64,000 bases of DNA from Jacaranda mimosifolia (GCA_018894105.1 CM032117.1:50006503-50070502); one strand, 5' to 3'. Counted from the first letter of the stretch, positions 49,230 through 61,157 are shown. A program made the numbers and translations. Notes: a model not told the origin generated them from the letters alone.

Positions 49230-49600
49230 ACCTTAGCTCTATGAGGTTTTCATGGCCTTGTTTATTATGTTAACATATAATTCCCTTACCTTCCTTCGGT
49301 CTCATATAGCTTTTCTAGGACCATTATGACTTGGGAACTTTATTCATCATGTGATGTTGAGATCACTACATGGAAAAGGTCCAAGCCTGCGCAACCTAAA
49401 ATAATATTGTAGGTTGATGGGCGTTCATCACTAAGAATTTTACCATATCATAGCTTGCCTCAGGTGAGAACATAAGACAAAGAGAGAAGGATTTTCTTCA
49501 TGACTTCCATTGTTTCGTTGTTGAAACCTGCTAGCAGGATGTCGACCATCTAGAATTATGTATTGAGTATACCTAACTACAAGGGATGAATGCATATTGG
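49230..49600 (-). pseudogene. Gypsy-type aspartic protease region, fragment
   Basis: Minus-strand frames give LAGFNNETMEVMKKILLSLS and, after a stop, PSTYNIILGCAGLDLFHVVI, followed by STSHDE and a stop. The pattern (glycine-phenylalanine near the start, then YN-ILGR-like, then KFP) is that of the retropepsin region between gag and RT in plant gypsy elements. The active-site Asp-Ser/Thr-Gly was not clearly seen. Too degraded for function. Confidence 0.5.
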
Positions 49601-49799
49601 GCATAGTTTGGCAAGTGAGCTTGGGTTTTCCATGTAGCTTAGGCTACAAATATACAACCACCACCGAGTCGCCTCTAGCATATCTTCTAGAGATCACAAA
49701 GATAACTATGTTATTTAGAATTTGCAGTGGGCATCTCTCTTGGGTTTCAATCTATGATCTAGCAATTTATGTCTACTAATTGATGCCTCTTGTAGCTGA

Positions 49800-50330
49800 G
49801 GTTCTTTATGGTTGCTTTGGCACTTAGCCACAAACTCCTTATCTATTTTGGGTTAGTATCTCGATCTCATTCTTCAAACAGCAATATTTTTCAATCGTGT
49901 CTTCTATCATGATGGAAATGATAGTTATTTTTCAAATTTTGACCCTTGGAATTGTTCACCATCTTTTTAGGCCTCTCAATTAGGATTTGTTTCTCAGTTA
50001 AGGCGGTGTACCTCATGAACTTTGAGGGAAACGCATGCCTACAGTCTTCTCGTGCCCTACCTTCATTAGGTCCTTTTATCTTGCTTTCGCTTGCTCTACG
50101 GGGATTGTTGTCAATGTGGATGTATTTTTTGGTCCAAACTAAGAGCTCCTCCAAAGTAGCTCAAGGCTATGATATTATGGATTCCTTGAATCTTGTATGT
50201 TTCAAGTTTTGTTATATGATACTGGGTAAGAGATCTAGACTGAGATGCGAAATCTTATGCATAGCCTAGACAAAATGGTTGACAGACTCCTCCAGACGCT
50301 TCCCTTTCTTCTACTTTATGGTGAACAAGT
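49800..50330 (-). pseudogene. gag: Gypsy-type gag, C-terminal part
   Basis: Minus strand from the solo-LTR border: LFTIK, stop, KKGKRLEESVNHFV, stop, AMHKISHL, then after frame changes MEELLVWTKKYIHIDNN and YHFHHDRRHDTIEKYCCLK, ending NEIEILTQ. The last segment matches the HxxxGHxTxxC-(LxxxIExL) zinc-knuckle-like end of plant gypsy gag. Several stops and frameshifts. It is the downstream half of a gag split by the solo LTR. Confidence 0.65.
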
Positions 50331-51883
50331 TGTTGTTTCCCGGATTTAAGCCAACATGCAGTAATCCAAAGCAATAAATAAATATTGCAAAACAGATTAT
50401 CAGGAATGGAATAGATAATCACAATTCAGTAATACGTGCGTTTTTATCAATATGAAATTCAAATAAAGCATGTGTTATCAGAATTTAAACATACAACATG
50501 TGTTATCAGAATTTAAACATACAGCATGCGTGATCAGAGTTTAAACATACAGCATGTGTGATCAGAATTTAATCATATAGCATGCATGATCAAAATAAAC
50601 GTCAATTTAAGGCAAATCAGAATTCAGTACAATTAAACAGATACGAGTCCAGGAAAAGCCAAAATTCATAAATTAACCGAGGCAATAAAACAATAGAACA
50701 TGTTTTCAGATTTATAATATAAAGATATTGAATTTGAAAGTAAACTTATCTTAAGAATTCTGTATCGTAACAGAATTAATAGGGCGACCAAATCACAGAG
50801 AAATTCTGTTTGCCTTGAAGAAACGAGCGCCCTGACTCACCAGTGCAATGGGTACAACGCAGCTCCTCCCAGGATGAGATGGTCCAGAACGATTAGGTGC
50901 ACTCTTTCTCGTTCACCTCGAACAGTACCCAATAGCCAGAATCCGAATCAGATAGCCAAGCTTTCGGAATATATAAGTGGAATACCGAATATGAGAGAAC
51001 GAAGGAATTATGGCAACAAAGAGAAACTGGAATATCAGGGGAAGAGGAAGAATACAAGCCGAAGAGACTGCTTTGGCGTGTAATTTGTGTGTCTTCAAGA
51101 CTGCCGAATGCTGTCTATTTATAGAGGGAAATTAGGGCTGGCAGAGGGCAATGGGCCGACGGCCAAGACCTAATTTCCTGCTAGGGTTTGACGGCCAGAC
51201 CTAATTTCCAACTAGGGTTTGACGGCCAGACCTAATAATCACTAGGGTTTGACGGCTGTTAAGGGCTAATTAGGGTTTGACTAAGCAAAACCCTAATCCA
51301 TGTCCACTAACAACACCTAGAAATCCGGCCTCATCCCAAACAATTCGGTCATGATCTCCAACAGGCATGACTCGGTCAAGCCTTTATCCGATCAAGCCAA
51401 CGATTAAGTTCAAATTTGAATTTCATTTTTAAATTCAAAATTCTAATTGAATTTCGTCCAAAAAATTAAGACTAAGACATTCGCCCTAAAGCCCGTGCCC
51501 GCGACCTGGATCCAGAGCCGGGCCGGGCGGCGGCGGCGGCGCGCGTGTGGTCCACTTATATGAACCCCTTAAAGAACACTTTATCAAGCATTCTTACTTG
51601 AGTTCAATATAAACTACTCCACACTAGTTTACAAAACCAATGTGGGACAAGTGAAGGGTTAAAGACCCTTCAACTCTTCCACTTGGTTTTATAAGTCACA
51701 AGAAGGTCTCCACTCTCTCGAGCTTACAATGTGGGACAACTCAACTTATAATACTTAACCATTTCCCTTCCTCTATTCCACCAAATTCAACACTATAATT
51801 ATCTATTGGATTCCAACCATAATTGGCTTCCATCCAATGAATAATTAAACATGTAAATAGGCATACTTGTGCCAATTACAACA
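50331..51883 (-). mobile_element. Solo LTR of the long-LTR Copia family, target duplication CAAGT
   Basis: The plus strand starts TGTTGTTTCCC and ends CAATTACAACA, the reverse of the 15200 family LTR. A perfect 5-bp duplicate CAAGT flanks it (50326-50330 and 51884-51888), so it is a solo LTR formed by LTR-LTR recombination after insertion into a gypsy-type gag. It shares both termini, the TATAAATA box (reverse complement at 51116-51123) and the GTATGTTTAAA-type array (about 50460-50590, more copies than elsewhere) with the other LTRs. Its upstream promoter part (about 51130-51300) is different. Confidence 0.95.
51130..51300 (-). promoter_or_regulatory. Solo-LTR promoter segment with ~31-bp tandem repeats and AAACCCTA motifs
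   Basis: Three tandem units containing GTCTGGCCGTCAAACCCTAG (minus strand) lie upstream of the TATA box at 51116-51123, with a further TCAAACCCTAATTAG copy. AAACCCTAA is the plant telo-box core. The ACGTG cluster of the sister LTRs is absent here. Confidence 0.6.
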
Positions 51884-51888
51884 CAAGT

Positions 51889-52628
51889 ATGTAGCGGTCT
51901 TGAGGTCTTTTGGTTAATAGAGAAGTTGTGTAGAAAGCTGCATCAGCTGCTCCAGTCCAATGATGGTTCCAACAAATAGTTGTCTGAACTAGGTGAAGGC
52001 ATGCTTGTTAGCATCGCACAGATCTTACAATAGCTACCTTACTTTAGTTGTACAACTCTATGTAGGCCATGAAATTATCCAACTTAGGGATCTCTAATTG
52101 GATCCATCAAACTCTAGAAGGCTGGCCATCTTAACTCTATGAGGCAATGACTCTGCAAGGATGACAAGATAGAATGAAATATGTTTAGGATGAACGACTG
52201 AGGTACTCATTGCTAATGTTGAAGGTGCACTCTGGGACAGCAATTTGGGGACAAATTCATTGACATTAGTTCGATGCTTGGAATTATTGGCTAAAAGGGA
52301 TGCTTGAGTATCTATTTGATGAGATAGAGGGGGCACGACTCTTTGTCTCTCTTCCAGCCTCTGCTCTATTGCTTCAAATTGAAAGAGGTTCTTGACTCCT
52401 ATTATAGTATCGCGAGGCTTTAGCTTTGGGTGCTTTGTGGCATGTTAAGGAATAGCTTTCACTATTGCCCAAGCTAATGTTTGCATAATGGGCAATAGCT
52501 TTCGTTGTGGCCTGAGGAGAGGCATCTTCCACTAGGACATACGGCTTCTTATGTCAATTGTAGGATAGGGCCTCCTAGTGGTGGGTTCTAATGTGCAGGT
52601 GGATTCTCGAGTGTCGAGACGATCTAAG
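51889..52628 (-). pseudogene. gag: Gypsy-type gag, N-terminal part
   Basis: Minus strand: FEAIEQRLEERQRVVPPLSH, later VHPKHISFYLVILAESLPHR (about 52190-52130), then VKMASLLEFDGSN, a break, DNFMAYIELYN, and near the solo LTR LLTKRPQDRYIL. The L-PYDGTGDPxxHLxxF-like section around EFDGSN is the conserved start of plant gypsy gag. Stops and frame changes are present. Its upstream side ends at the Tork insertion site. Confidence 0.6.
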
Positions 52629-52633
52629 CAATC

Positions 52634-53052
52634 TGTTGATTTTGCCTTGAAATTGAGGTAAATTTGATAAGGAGATCAAGTTTGACTAGAATTAGGACTC
52701 CTTCTTGTATTGGGTTTCCTAATTCTAGGTAAAGTAGTCAAGTAATTTTCTGACTATAAATATTAGTTTTTTCTTTCGAAAAAATTATCACGAACATAAC
52801 ACAAGGGCTTCTTTACTGCTTTTGAGTAATTCTCTCAAGACGAAGTTTAGAACGAGGGTGTTAGGTGTTTTTGTGAGATTTGTGGGATTCAAGTTTGTAC
52901 TTGCACTTTGATTTGAGATCAATAAAATTCCTTTTCTTTGTCGGGTGGATTAGGCACATCACCGAACCACGTTAAATCTTGTTGTTACTTTACATTGAAT
53001 TACATTACTATTATTTCATTGTTTCCGCAATAGATCCTCCTGGGTTTCAACA
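52634..53052 (+). repeat. 5' LTR of the Tork-like element
   Basis: TGTTGA/TCAACA termini. TATAAATA at 52756-52763 and AATAAA at 52921-52926 mark the probable promoter and polyadenylation signal. Confidence 0.97.
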
Positions 53053-53055
53053 AAC

Positions 53056-53070
53056 TGGTATCGGAACAGG
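53056..53070 (+). other. Primer-binding site, tRNA-iMet type
   Basis: TGGTATCGGAACAGG, three bases after the LTR. It differs at two positions from the usual TGGTATCAGAGCAGG complementary to the 3' end of initiator methionine tRNA. Confidence 0.85.
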
Positions 53071-53079
53071 TTGGATCAG

Positions 53080-53772
53080 ATGTCAGCAATGAAGTACGAG
53101 GTAGAGAAATTCGATGGGAAGAACGACTTTGGGTTGTGGAAAATGAAGGTTCACGCCCTCCTGTGTCAACAAGGATTACAGAGAACGTTAAAGGGCAGAG
53201 ATTTCTTGCCGGAAACGCTGAAGGACGAGGAGAAGGATGAGTTCATGGCGAAGGCTTACGGTACTCTGGTGTTATCATTGGCGGATAACGTACTGAGAGA
53301 GGTCGCCACGGAAAGTACGCCAGCAAATTTATGGAGGAAGCTGGAGAGTCTATATATGACGAAGTCCCTGACAAATCGATTGTATTTGAAACAGCGACTA
53401 TACACATTGAGAATGAAGGAAGGTACATCTATTACTCAACATATTGATTTTTTCAATAAGGTGATTCTGGATCTCGCTAGTATAGATGTCAAAATTGATG
53501 ATGAGGATCAAGCTTTAATTCTCTTGTGTTCTCTGCCAAAATCTTTTGAGCACTTGGTTACTACTTTGTTGTACGGGAGAGATACGATTTCAATGGAGGA
53601 TGTGAAGACCTCATTGAATTCCAACGAGTTGAGAAAACATGTCCTGGGCAGCAACGATGGTGAAAGTGGGGAAGGATTGGTGGCAAGAGGGAGACCAAGA
53701 GAAAGGAGAAGGAGTAGAGGCCGATCGAAGTCTCGAACCAAGCCTAGAAATGGTGACAAATGTTTTAGGTGA
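53080..53772 (+). pseudogene. gag: Tork-like gag with stop in the zinc knuckle
   Basis: Capsid protein of the element; forms the particle and packages element RNA. It starts at the ATG at 53080 ([20 protein letters not shown]), just after the primer site, and stays open through the UBN2-type gag region ([32 protein letters not shown]) and a basic [17 protein letters not shown] segment. At the knuckle it reads CFR-stop-GGKGHWRRNC: the second cysteine codon of CX2C is TGA (53770-53772). The frame then continues into pol. A single-base change would explain the stop. The protein made from this copy would end before the RNA-binding knuckle. Confidence 0.93.
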
Positions 53773-56700
53773 GGTGGAAAGGGGCATTGGAGACGGAATT
53801 GTCCGGAACGAGGAAAGGCGAAGGATGCAGATGAAACTTCTGATCAGAAAAGGGATGATGTCGCAGGAATTGTTGAGGATGAGTCTGATGGTGGGTTTGT
53901 TCTCAACATTGCTGAAACTTTACTAAGCTCTGAATGGATTTTGGATAGTGGCTGCTCCTACCACATGTGCCCAAGAGAAGATTGGTTTACCACATACCAA
54001 AAATTTGATGGTGGTAAGGTGCTTATGGGAAATGATGCTTCTTGCAGGGTTGTAGGAATTGGCTCAGTTTGTATCAGGATGCATGATGGGATAGTAAGGA
54101 CCCTAACAGATGTGCGTCATGTTCCAGATCTGAAGAAAAATCTGATATCGCTAGGTACTCTGGACAAGAATGGTTGTGAGTACAGAGCTCCAGATGGAGT
54201 TCTGCGGGTTTCCAAAGCTGCATTGCTTATCATGAAGGGAGAAAAGCGGAACGGCCTTTACATATTGCAGGGAAACACGGTTTCTGGTACTGCAGCGGTT
54301 TCTTCGTCAGTCAATAATACTACGAGACTCTGGCATATGCGACTTGGGCATATGAGTGAGAGGGGAATGTCAGAACTAAGCAAACGAGGTTTGCTTTGCG
54401 GAGAGAAGACTGGAGAACTGGATTTCTGCGAGCAGTGTGCTAGGCAAGCAACATAGGGTGAAATTCGGTACTGCAGTTCATGGACCAAAGGTACCTTGGA
54501 TTACATTCACTCAGATCTTTGGGGGCCTTCTCAAGTCCCTTCAAAGGGAGGTGCAAGGTACATGCTGACATTCATAGATGATTTCTCACGGAGAGTATGG
54601 GTGTACTTGCTGAAGCATAAGGATGAGGTGTTTGTCAACTTCAAGCAATGGAAGACCTTAATTGAGAAGCAGACCAGAAAGCAGATCAAGCGCTTGAGGA
54701 CTGACAACGGATTGGAGTTCTGCAACAAGGAATTTCAGGAATTCTGTGAGAAGGCAGGAATTGTGAGGCATCGCACAGTTGTACATACACCACAGCAGAA
54801 TGGAGTTGTAGAACGGATGAACAGGACTATCTTGGAAAGAGCTAGATGCATGCTCTTTAACGCCGGATTGTCCAAGGATTTTTGGGCAGAAGCAATTAGC
54901 ACTGCTTGTTATTTGGTGAATAGGTCACCATCAACCGCTTTGGACTGCAAGACACTAATGGAAGTTTGGTCTGGGTCTCCTGCTGATTACTCAAATCTAA
55001 GAGTATTTGGGTGTCCAGCCTATGCTCATGTCCGGGATGGGAAGCTTGAGCCAAGGGCTAGGAAGTGCATATTTCTAGGCTATGCAGATGGAGTCAAAGG
55101 TTATCGTTTATGGTGTAATGATGACAAGGGCTCCAAGATGATTATCAGCAGGGACGTGACATTCGATGAGTCTGCAATGATGAAGAAGGTAGAGCAGCAG
55201 GAAAGCGGTCAACAGGGCGTTAAGGAGAAGGTGGAGATGCATATTGATCCTCCACAAGTTTCAAAGGGGAAACAGAATGTGGTAGATGAAGCTGGTGAGA
55301 GCACATTACCACCTAATCAACAGCAGGAAAATGAACCACTACAAAATTATCGCTTAGCTCGCGATAGGGAGAGGAGGCAGATCAAACCACCACAACGGTA
55401 TGCTTACTCAGATTTGGTAGCTTATGCTTTGAGTTCAGCTGAGGAGTTTGTAAGAGATGATCCAGTCTCATACAAAGAGGCAATTTCCAGGCCAGATTCT
55501 GATAAATGGGTTGCAGCTATGAGTGAAGAGATCGAGTCTCTACACAAAAATAGCACATGGGAGCTGGTTGATGTACCTAAAGGGCAGAAAATTATAGGTT
55601 GCAAATGGATCTACAAGAAGAAAGAAGGAATTCCTAGTGTTGAAGATGCTAGATACAAGGCGCGATTGGTTGCTAAGGGTTTTACTCAGAGAGAGGGAGT
55701 TGACTTTCATGAAGTATTCTCCCCAGTTGTAAAACATACTTCCATTCGTGTTTTACTTGCCATGGTTGCTCTGTTTGATATGGAACTGGAGCAGATGGAT
55801 GTGAAAACAACGTTTTTGCATGGTGAGTTGGATGAACAAATCTACATGAGTCAACCAGAAGGATTCGTTATTTTCGGGAAACAAAATCAAGCATGTCTTT
55901 TGAAGAGGTCATTATATGGCTTGAAGCAGTCTCCCAGGCAGTGGTATAAAAGGTTTGATACTTTTATTACCAAGATAGGATATACTAGAAGCAAATTTGA
56001 TTGTTGTGTATATTACAAAATTTGTAGTGATAACCTTCTCGTATATTTGCTGTTGTACGTTGATGATATGTTGATTGCCTCTAGAAACATATCTGAGATC
56101 AACCAATTAAAAGCTCAGTTAAGTGAAGAATTGGAGATGAAGGATTTGGGCGGTGCAAAGAAGATTCTGGGCATGGAGATCATCCGGGATAGACACGCAG
56201 TATTGTTGTACTTGTCTCAACAATATTATATTGAGAAAGTACTTGAGCGATTTGGGATGAATAAGTCCAAGCCAGTTAGTATGCCACTTGCAGCTCATTT
56301 CAGGCTCTCATCAGATCTATCACCGAGTACTGAGGAAGAGGTGGAGCACATGTCAAATGTGCCATATGCTAGTGCAGTGGGTAGCTTGATGTACGCCATG
56401 GTGTGCACTGGGCCAGACATTTCACATGCAGTTAGTGTTGTGAGCAGGTATATGCACAAGCCAGGAAAGACTCATTGGCTGGCTGTGAAATGGATCATGA
56501 GGTATCTGAGAGGCTCTGCAGGCAGATGTTTAAGGTATAGTCAATCGAATTCTACTACAAGAATTCTTGGCTATGTGGATGCGGACTATGCAGGAGATTT
56601 GGACTGCAGAAAGTCCATGACGGGCTATGTGTTTTGTGTATCAAGTTGTACGGTTAGCTGGAAGGCGACTTTGCAGTCATCAGTTGCATTGTCCACAACA

Positions 56701-57030
56701 GAAGGTGAGTACATGTCTTTAGCTGAAGGCGTTAAAGAAGGCATTTGGCTAAAGGGGCTGATCGATGATATGGGTATGACTTCTGAGATCACTAAGGTAT
56801 TTTGTGACAGTCAGAGTGCCATACACTTGTCAAAGAATCAAGCATTTCATGGGAGAACAAAGCACATAGATGTGAGGTATCACTTTGTTCGGGATATGGT
56901 GTCCCAAGGAGTCACGTTGGTTGACAAAGTTGGGACTAAGGATAATCCGGCAGACATGTTGACTAAGGCTGTTCCAGGAATCAAATTCGAGCATTGCTTG
57001 GATTTGATTAATATTTGCAGACTCAGATAA
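53773..57030 (+). pseudogene. pol: Tork-like pol: protease, integrase, RT, RNase H
   Basis: Continues the gag frame. Protease active site WILDSGCSYHM (53938). GAG-pre-integrase and zinc-binding WHMRLGHM...CEQC (about 54330-54435). Integrase HSDLWG, LRTDNGLEF and NGVVERMNRT supply D, D and E. Reverse transcriptase holds KARLVAKGFTQREGVDFHEV, MDVKTTFLHGEL and catalytic YVDD (about 56060). RNase H holds [20 protein letters not shown] and [11 protein letters not shown], ending LINICRLR. The only defect seen is at about 54432-54489: the text reads RQAT-stop there, but shifting one base gives the expected KQHRVKFGTAVHG before the original frame resumes. This indicates two compensating single-base indels. 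Confidence 0.94.
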
Positions 57031-57080
57031 CAGGCCCTATTAGGGGCAGGGACAAAGAAGATGAATGGGAATTTCAAGTC

Positions 57081-57092
57081 AAGGTGGAGAAT
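57081..57092 (+). other. Polypurine tract
   Basis: AAGGTGGAGAAT immediately before the 3' LTR. Identical to 708-719 in the edge copy. Confidence 0.85.
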
Positions 57093-57511
57093 TGTTGATT
57101 TTGCCTTGAAATTGAGGTAAATTTGACAATGAGACCAAGTTTAACTAGAATTATGACTCCTTCTTGTATTGGGTTTCCTAATTCTAGGTAAAGTAGTCAA
57201 GTAATTTTTTAACTATAAATATTAGTTTTTTCTTTCGAAAAAATTATCACGAACATAACACAAGGGCTTCTTTACTGCTTTTGAGTAATTCTCTCAAGAC
57301 GGAGTTTAGAACGAGGGTGTTAGGTGTTTTCGTGAGATTTGTGGAATTCAAGTTTGTACTTGCACTTTGATTTGAGATCAATAAAATTCCTTTTCTTTGT
57401 CGGGTGGATTAGGCACATCGCCGAACCATGTTAAATGTTGTTGTCACTTTACATTGAATTACTTTACTATTATTTCATTGTTTCCGCAATATATCCTCCT
57501 GGGTTTCAACA
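57093..57511 (+). repeat. 3' LTR of the Tork-like element
   Basis: 419 bp, same termini as the 5' LTR. AATAAA at 57380-57385. Followed directly by the CAATC duplicate. Confidence 0.97.
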
Positions 57512-57790
57512 CAATCTCTTTGAGAATGGGATTGGTCGTCGTTTTCTGTGGTCTTCTGCAACCTCATCTGTTGGAGGGGTCATCCAAGGTTGGAATCTCA
57601 AGCTCTAGATCTCATCTACATTGTCTGCATTCCGTAGATCAGAAAATTTTTTATAAACGGTACCAAAATGATGTGAATTAAATTTATCTTTGGGAGTCTC
57701 CTTGAAAATGTTAAAGATTGTAGGTCTCTGACTCACGAGCGTAGCGTGTGTTCATAGAATTTACCTGAGTAGAAAATAGATTGACCAGAT
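57512..57790 (-). other. Gypsy relic leader and degraded primer-binding site
   Basis: On the minus strand, TTTTGGTACCGTTTATAAAA (57668-57649) resembles a mutated TTTGGCGCCGTCTGTGGGAA primer-binding region of plant gypsy elements, followed by CTGATCTACGGAATGC leader sequence up to the Tork insertion. This suggests a 5' LTR of the relic begins to the right, near 57670, but its outer border was not found. Confidence 0.45.
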
Positions 57791-60133
57791 CCTTTTTCCT
57801 TATTTATGGTGTTTGAATTTTATGGGGTGTGCTTATTATTTTTGACTACCCACATTAATATCTTGCACTTATTTTTATGTAATTTAACTAATTTGCCTTT
57901 ATAACATATTCAGAATATATCATTTAATTTTTTGTTACCTACTATTCAAATCGTGTCCTTGTTGACCGTCAAAGATCCTGAGTTGGCAGAGTGGAAGTAA
58001 GAACAAGAAGAGTTTGACATATTGAACTTGGAGAATTGCAAGTAATGTTCTTCGTCGCTATTATTTAAAACCACAGTTGTTTTTTCCATATCGTTACTAA
58101 CTAAAAGTCAATATCATTATTGTTACCTATAGGGTGTAGTATAGTAACCTTCCAAGCTCATTCCAAGAATTCATTTTGGGCAAGTTAGGATAACAATAAT
58201 GAGTAGTTATTGCGCAATAAATAAAGTTATTAATCATCTTAAATTATTACCGTACCCTACTTATTTTGAAGCTAATCTCCAAAGCTCCAGCGGATAAATT
58301 CAGAGATATAAATAAACTTCCATAATGTATATAAAGCATAGGACTTCATTAGTATGCTTTTGGATAAGTTGATCAAATTAGCTTCACTTTAGAAAATCAT
58401 AAGTAGGTAATATTTTCTCTCCGTTACTCTAACCTTTTTTTTTTTCTCTCCAATTATTTTTTTCTTTAATTATTTTATTTCATCTCAATTTTCTATGTTT
58501 TTAGATAAGTTGATCAAATTAGCTTCGCTTTAAAAAATAATAAGAAGGTAACATTTTCTCTCCGTTACTCTAACTTTTTTCCTCTCCAATTATTATTTTT
58601 AATTATTTTATTTCATCTCAATTTTCTCTTTCATTTATCTTAAACTTATTCAAAATTGTAGTACGACTATATAAAATAACTAAATAAATATCTTATTTAA
58701 TTCACAATATAAAATTTCTTAATGCATGCATTGAGTATGCCAAAACTACTAGTTATTAATAAAGCATCATTACATTTTTTTTTTGAATATATATCTAAAA
58801 TATTCTCATTTTTATATTTTAATTCTCATAACTAAAATTCATAAAGTAATGACATTTACAGCCTATCCACTTTATATCCCACTATTAAGAAGCATTTAAA
58901 ACGTTTTGCTTTTATTTGTTTGAAAATCTAAATCATTATATTATAATTGTTTTAAAAAACCAATATTATATAAAAATAAATAAATAAATATTTTGTATAT
59001 AGCTTTATCACAAATGTAGTCTGTGCCAACATTATTAATATTAATATTGGATTTACATTTTGCTAATATGGAGTGATCTATGTCATTTCAAATTTTAAGC
59101 CAACGCATATAAAATATCTGTCGTGTATCACAAATTCATTATTAAAGATTTAATTCATTGAAATATTATTGTATTGATATTTAAAAAACAAAAAAAAGAA
59201 ACTACGTTTAAAAGGGTTAGAGATGATTTTAAGACTTTCAATATATTTGATGTGAGATAAGATCATGTACCATTACAATTTTAATCATCTTCTTAAATTG
59301 GAAAGTAAGTAATGATTCTCCATATCCCTTTTCTTAATTAAAAAGTTTCCACATCCATACTAAAAAAAACAATCATAAATGAAATCACTATCATTAAGTC
59401 GAGTCGTCATAGCATCACTCTCGAATATTTATGTGTAATGTTCAAAAGTCTAATTCTAACGAATTATAAATGTGTATATGTGTGTGAAAAATGTTAAAAA
59501 AAAATTTTGCTATTCTATTTTTTATTATGGTATATCTACAAGTGGATTATAAATTATTAAATCATATAACATAATGTAATATTTTATAACTATTATAACA
59601 TCCTATACGTGAATAATTGGGAATTTTAAAATTGTTTTACAAAAAAATATACGGACTAAATATATAAGGATCAAGTTCATGCAAAACATTTGAATAATTG
59701 TAAAAAATAATTTTCTATCTTGAAACCTGAGAAACAAATAATCTAACTATACAAAGAATAAAACAAAGTGTAGAAAGTTCGTTTTTTTTTTTTTTTTTTT
59801 CCCTGAAATGTGGAAAAATAGATAGGTTCAAGAATATACAAAGTCAAAAAATTCGGAAAAGGCTAATATTATATATACAAAGCTTGTAGATACAGAAACT
59901 CTTTAAAAATTTAAAATTATTTTATTGAAAATTATAAGAGCACTTCATTTATAACATTTTTAATAAAAACTTGACACTATATTGTTATCTCGTGGCTGGA
60001 CAAATAAACAACTTTCAATATACTAAAGCATTAATAAGAGTTAAGAATTCATTAAAATGGATGCATACACACATATATAGGTAGAGCTATTTATTTTATT
60101 ATCCTAATAATTTGGGCACATTCGAATTCGATG
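57791..60133. other. AT-rich intergenic region
   Basis: No gene recognised. Contains a 141-bp tandem duplication (58363-58632) and long T/A homopolymers. Confidence 0.55.
58363..58632 (+). repeat. Tandem duplication, period about 141 bp
   Basis: GATAAGTTGATCAAATTAGC at 58363 and again at 58504, with matching TTTTCTCTCCGTTACTCTAA and TTATTTTATTTCATCTCAAT blocks in both units and small length differences in the T runs. Confidence 0.88.
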
Positions 60134-61099
60134 TGTAGCACCCCACTCAGGAGGTGCCTGCTTTGAACTGACGTGCTGCTACTCATATCAATTCTATAGT
60201 ATCATATTACGACTAAACGACACAACACCTTGTACAATAAACGATTACTAGCATCATAGACCCATAAGCACACAAAACATTTACATAAGATGACGCGGTT
60301 CAAGCTTACATACCCAAAATTTTACATAATTAGTAGTCTTGAACATTTAGCAACTATTTACACTAGATACGAGTATAACTAAACCTTTAGTCACCTTTCA
60401 CATCTTATTTGGGAAAAAGAATTAAAACATAGAAGAGGTGCAAGTCCTAAGGACTTAGTGAGGTGAAGTAACAATAAATTCACATATAAATGTATCAAAA
60501 AACAAGAAAAGATGGCTACAACGCTTTGAAAGAAATCAAAGAAGTGGGTTATTCACAAAAATGTTAGCATGAAGCCAATTACCCAACGACATGAACTAAT
60601 ACGGATTGATTCGAATAGGTCTTAACGTTGAAACTAGCAGTCCTCTACTGATTAGGGAAGTTTGGGTCCTTGCCACTTATTATCAATAAATGCAGGATAA
60701 GTATTAGTACATTTATATAGTACTTCTTTAAGGGTAATTACAATCACTTATGCGTTTAATGATATTAATTTACTTATTTCATGCGAAATATTTTACTCTT
60801 CTAATTCTCGGTCTAGTGCTTGTACGACATATTACGCTAGAGTAATCTAATACCTTTGACTACTTTAAGCTATTTTACCAAATCCATTACACATTTGGTT
60901 CAGTCAAGCAATTAAGATTTTATTTTGAAGTCAATTCATAGTTTGACTTACTAGACAGGCCACTGCATTTCAATAATATCAATCGAGCAGTTTATTAGTT
61001 TAGGACCAAAATGTCATTTTTACCCGTAATATCTAATTTAATGTCCTAAGTCCATAATTACTAGATTTAGATCATCTCTGTGAATTTTGCATATTTTCC

Positions 61100-61157
<58 letters not shown>
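61100..61157. repeat. (TAA)n microsatellite, about 19 units
   Basis: Uninterrupted TAA triplets inside the solo LTR. Confidence 0.95.

Larger units (their letters stand above)
52634..57511 (+). mobile_element. Full-length Tork/Tnt1-like Copia retrotransposon, target duplication CAATC
   Basis: 4878 bp with two 419-bp LTRs (TGTTGA...TCAACA), a primer-binding site, gag-pol in one frame and a polypurine tract. It is flanked by a perfect CAATC duplicate (52629-52633 and 57512-57516). By eye the LTRs differ at about 16 of 419 positions (about 96% identity), so the insertion is fairly young but not immediate. The polyprotein has one clean nonsense codon in the gag zinc knuckle and a short out-of-frame patch near 54432-54489, so this copy cannot encode an intact polyprotein. 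Lineage is inferred from gag/pol resemblance to Tnt1-type elements. Confidence 0.97.
49230..57790 (-). mobile_element. Ty3/gypsy-type retrotransposon relic hosting two Copia insertions
   Basis: On the minus strand, in order: a degraded primer-binding region and leader (57790-57512), gag N-terminal part (52628-51889), gag C-terminal part (50330-49800) and a protease fragment (about 49600-49230). A full Tork element (52634-57511) and a long-LTR Copia solo LTR (50331-51883) interrupt it. Reading across the solo LTR after removing one CAAGT restores a continuous gag frame (YLFTIK). Reverse transcriptase and the 3' end were not recognised. The relic is the oldest layer of the nest. Confidence 0.7.

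Noticed and set aside
51150..51290. AAACCCTA motifs as an interstitial telomere
   Set aside because: The motifs are separated by unrelated sequence in a ~31-bp unit and lie in an LTR promoter, not in a TTTAGGG array.
61100..61157. Regularly spaced repeats that might suggest a CRISPR-like array
   Set aside because: It is a simple TAA microsatellite with no spacers, in plant nuclear DNA.
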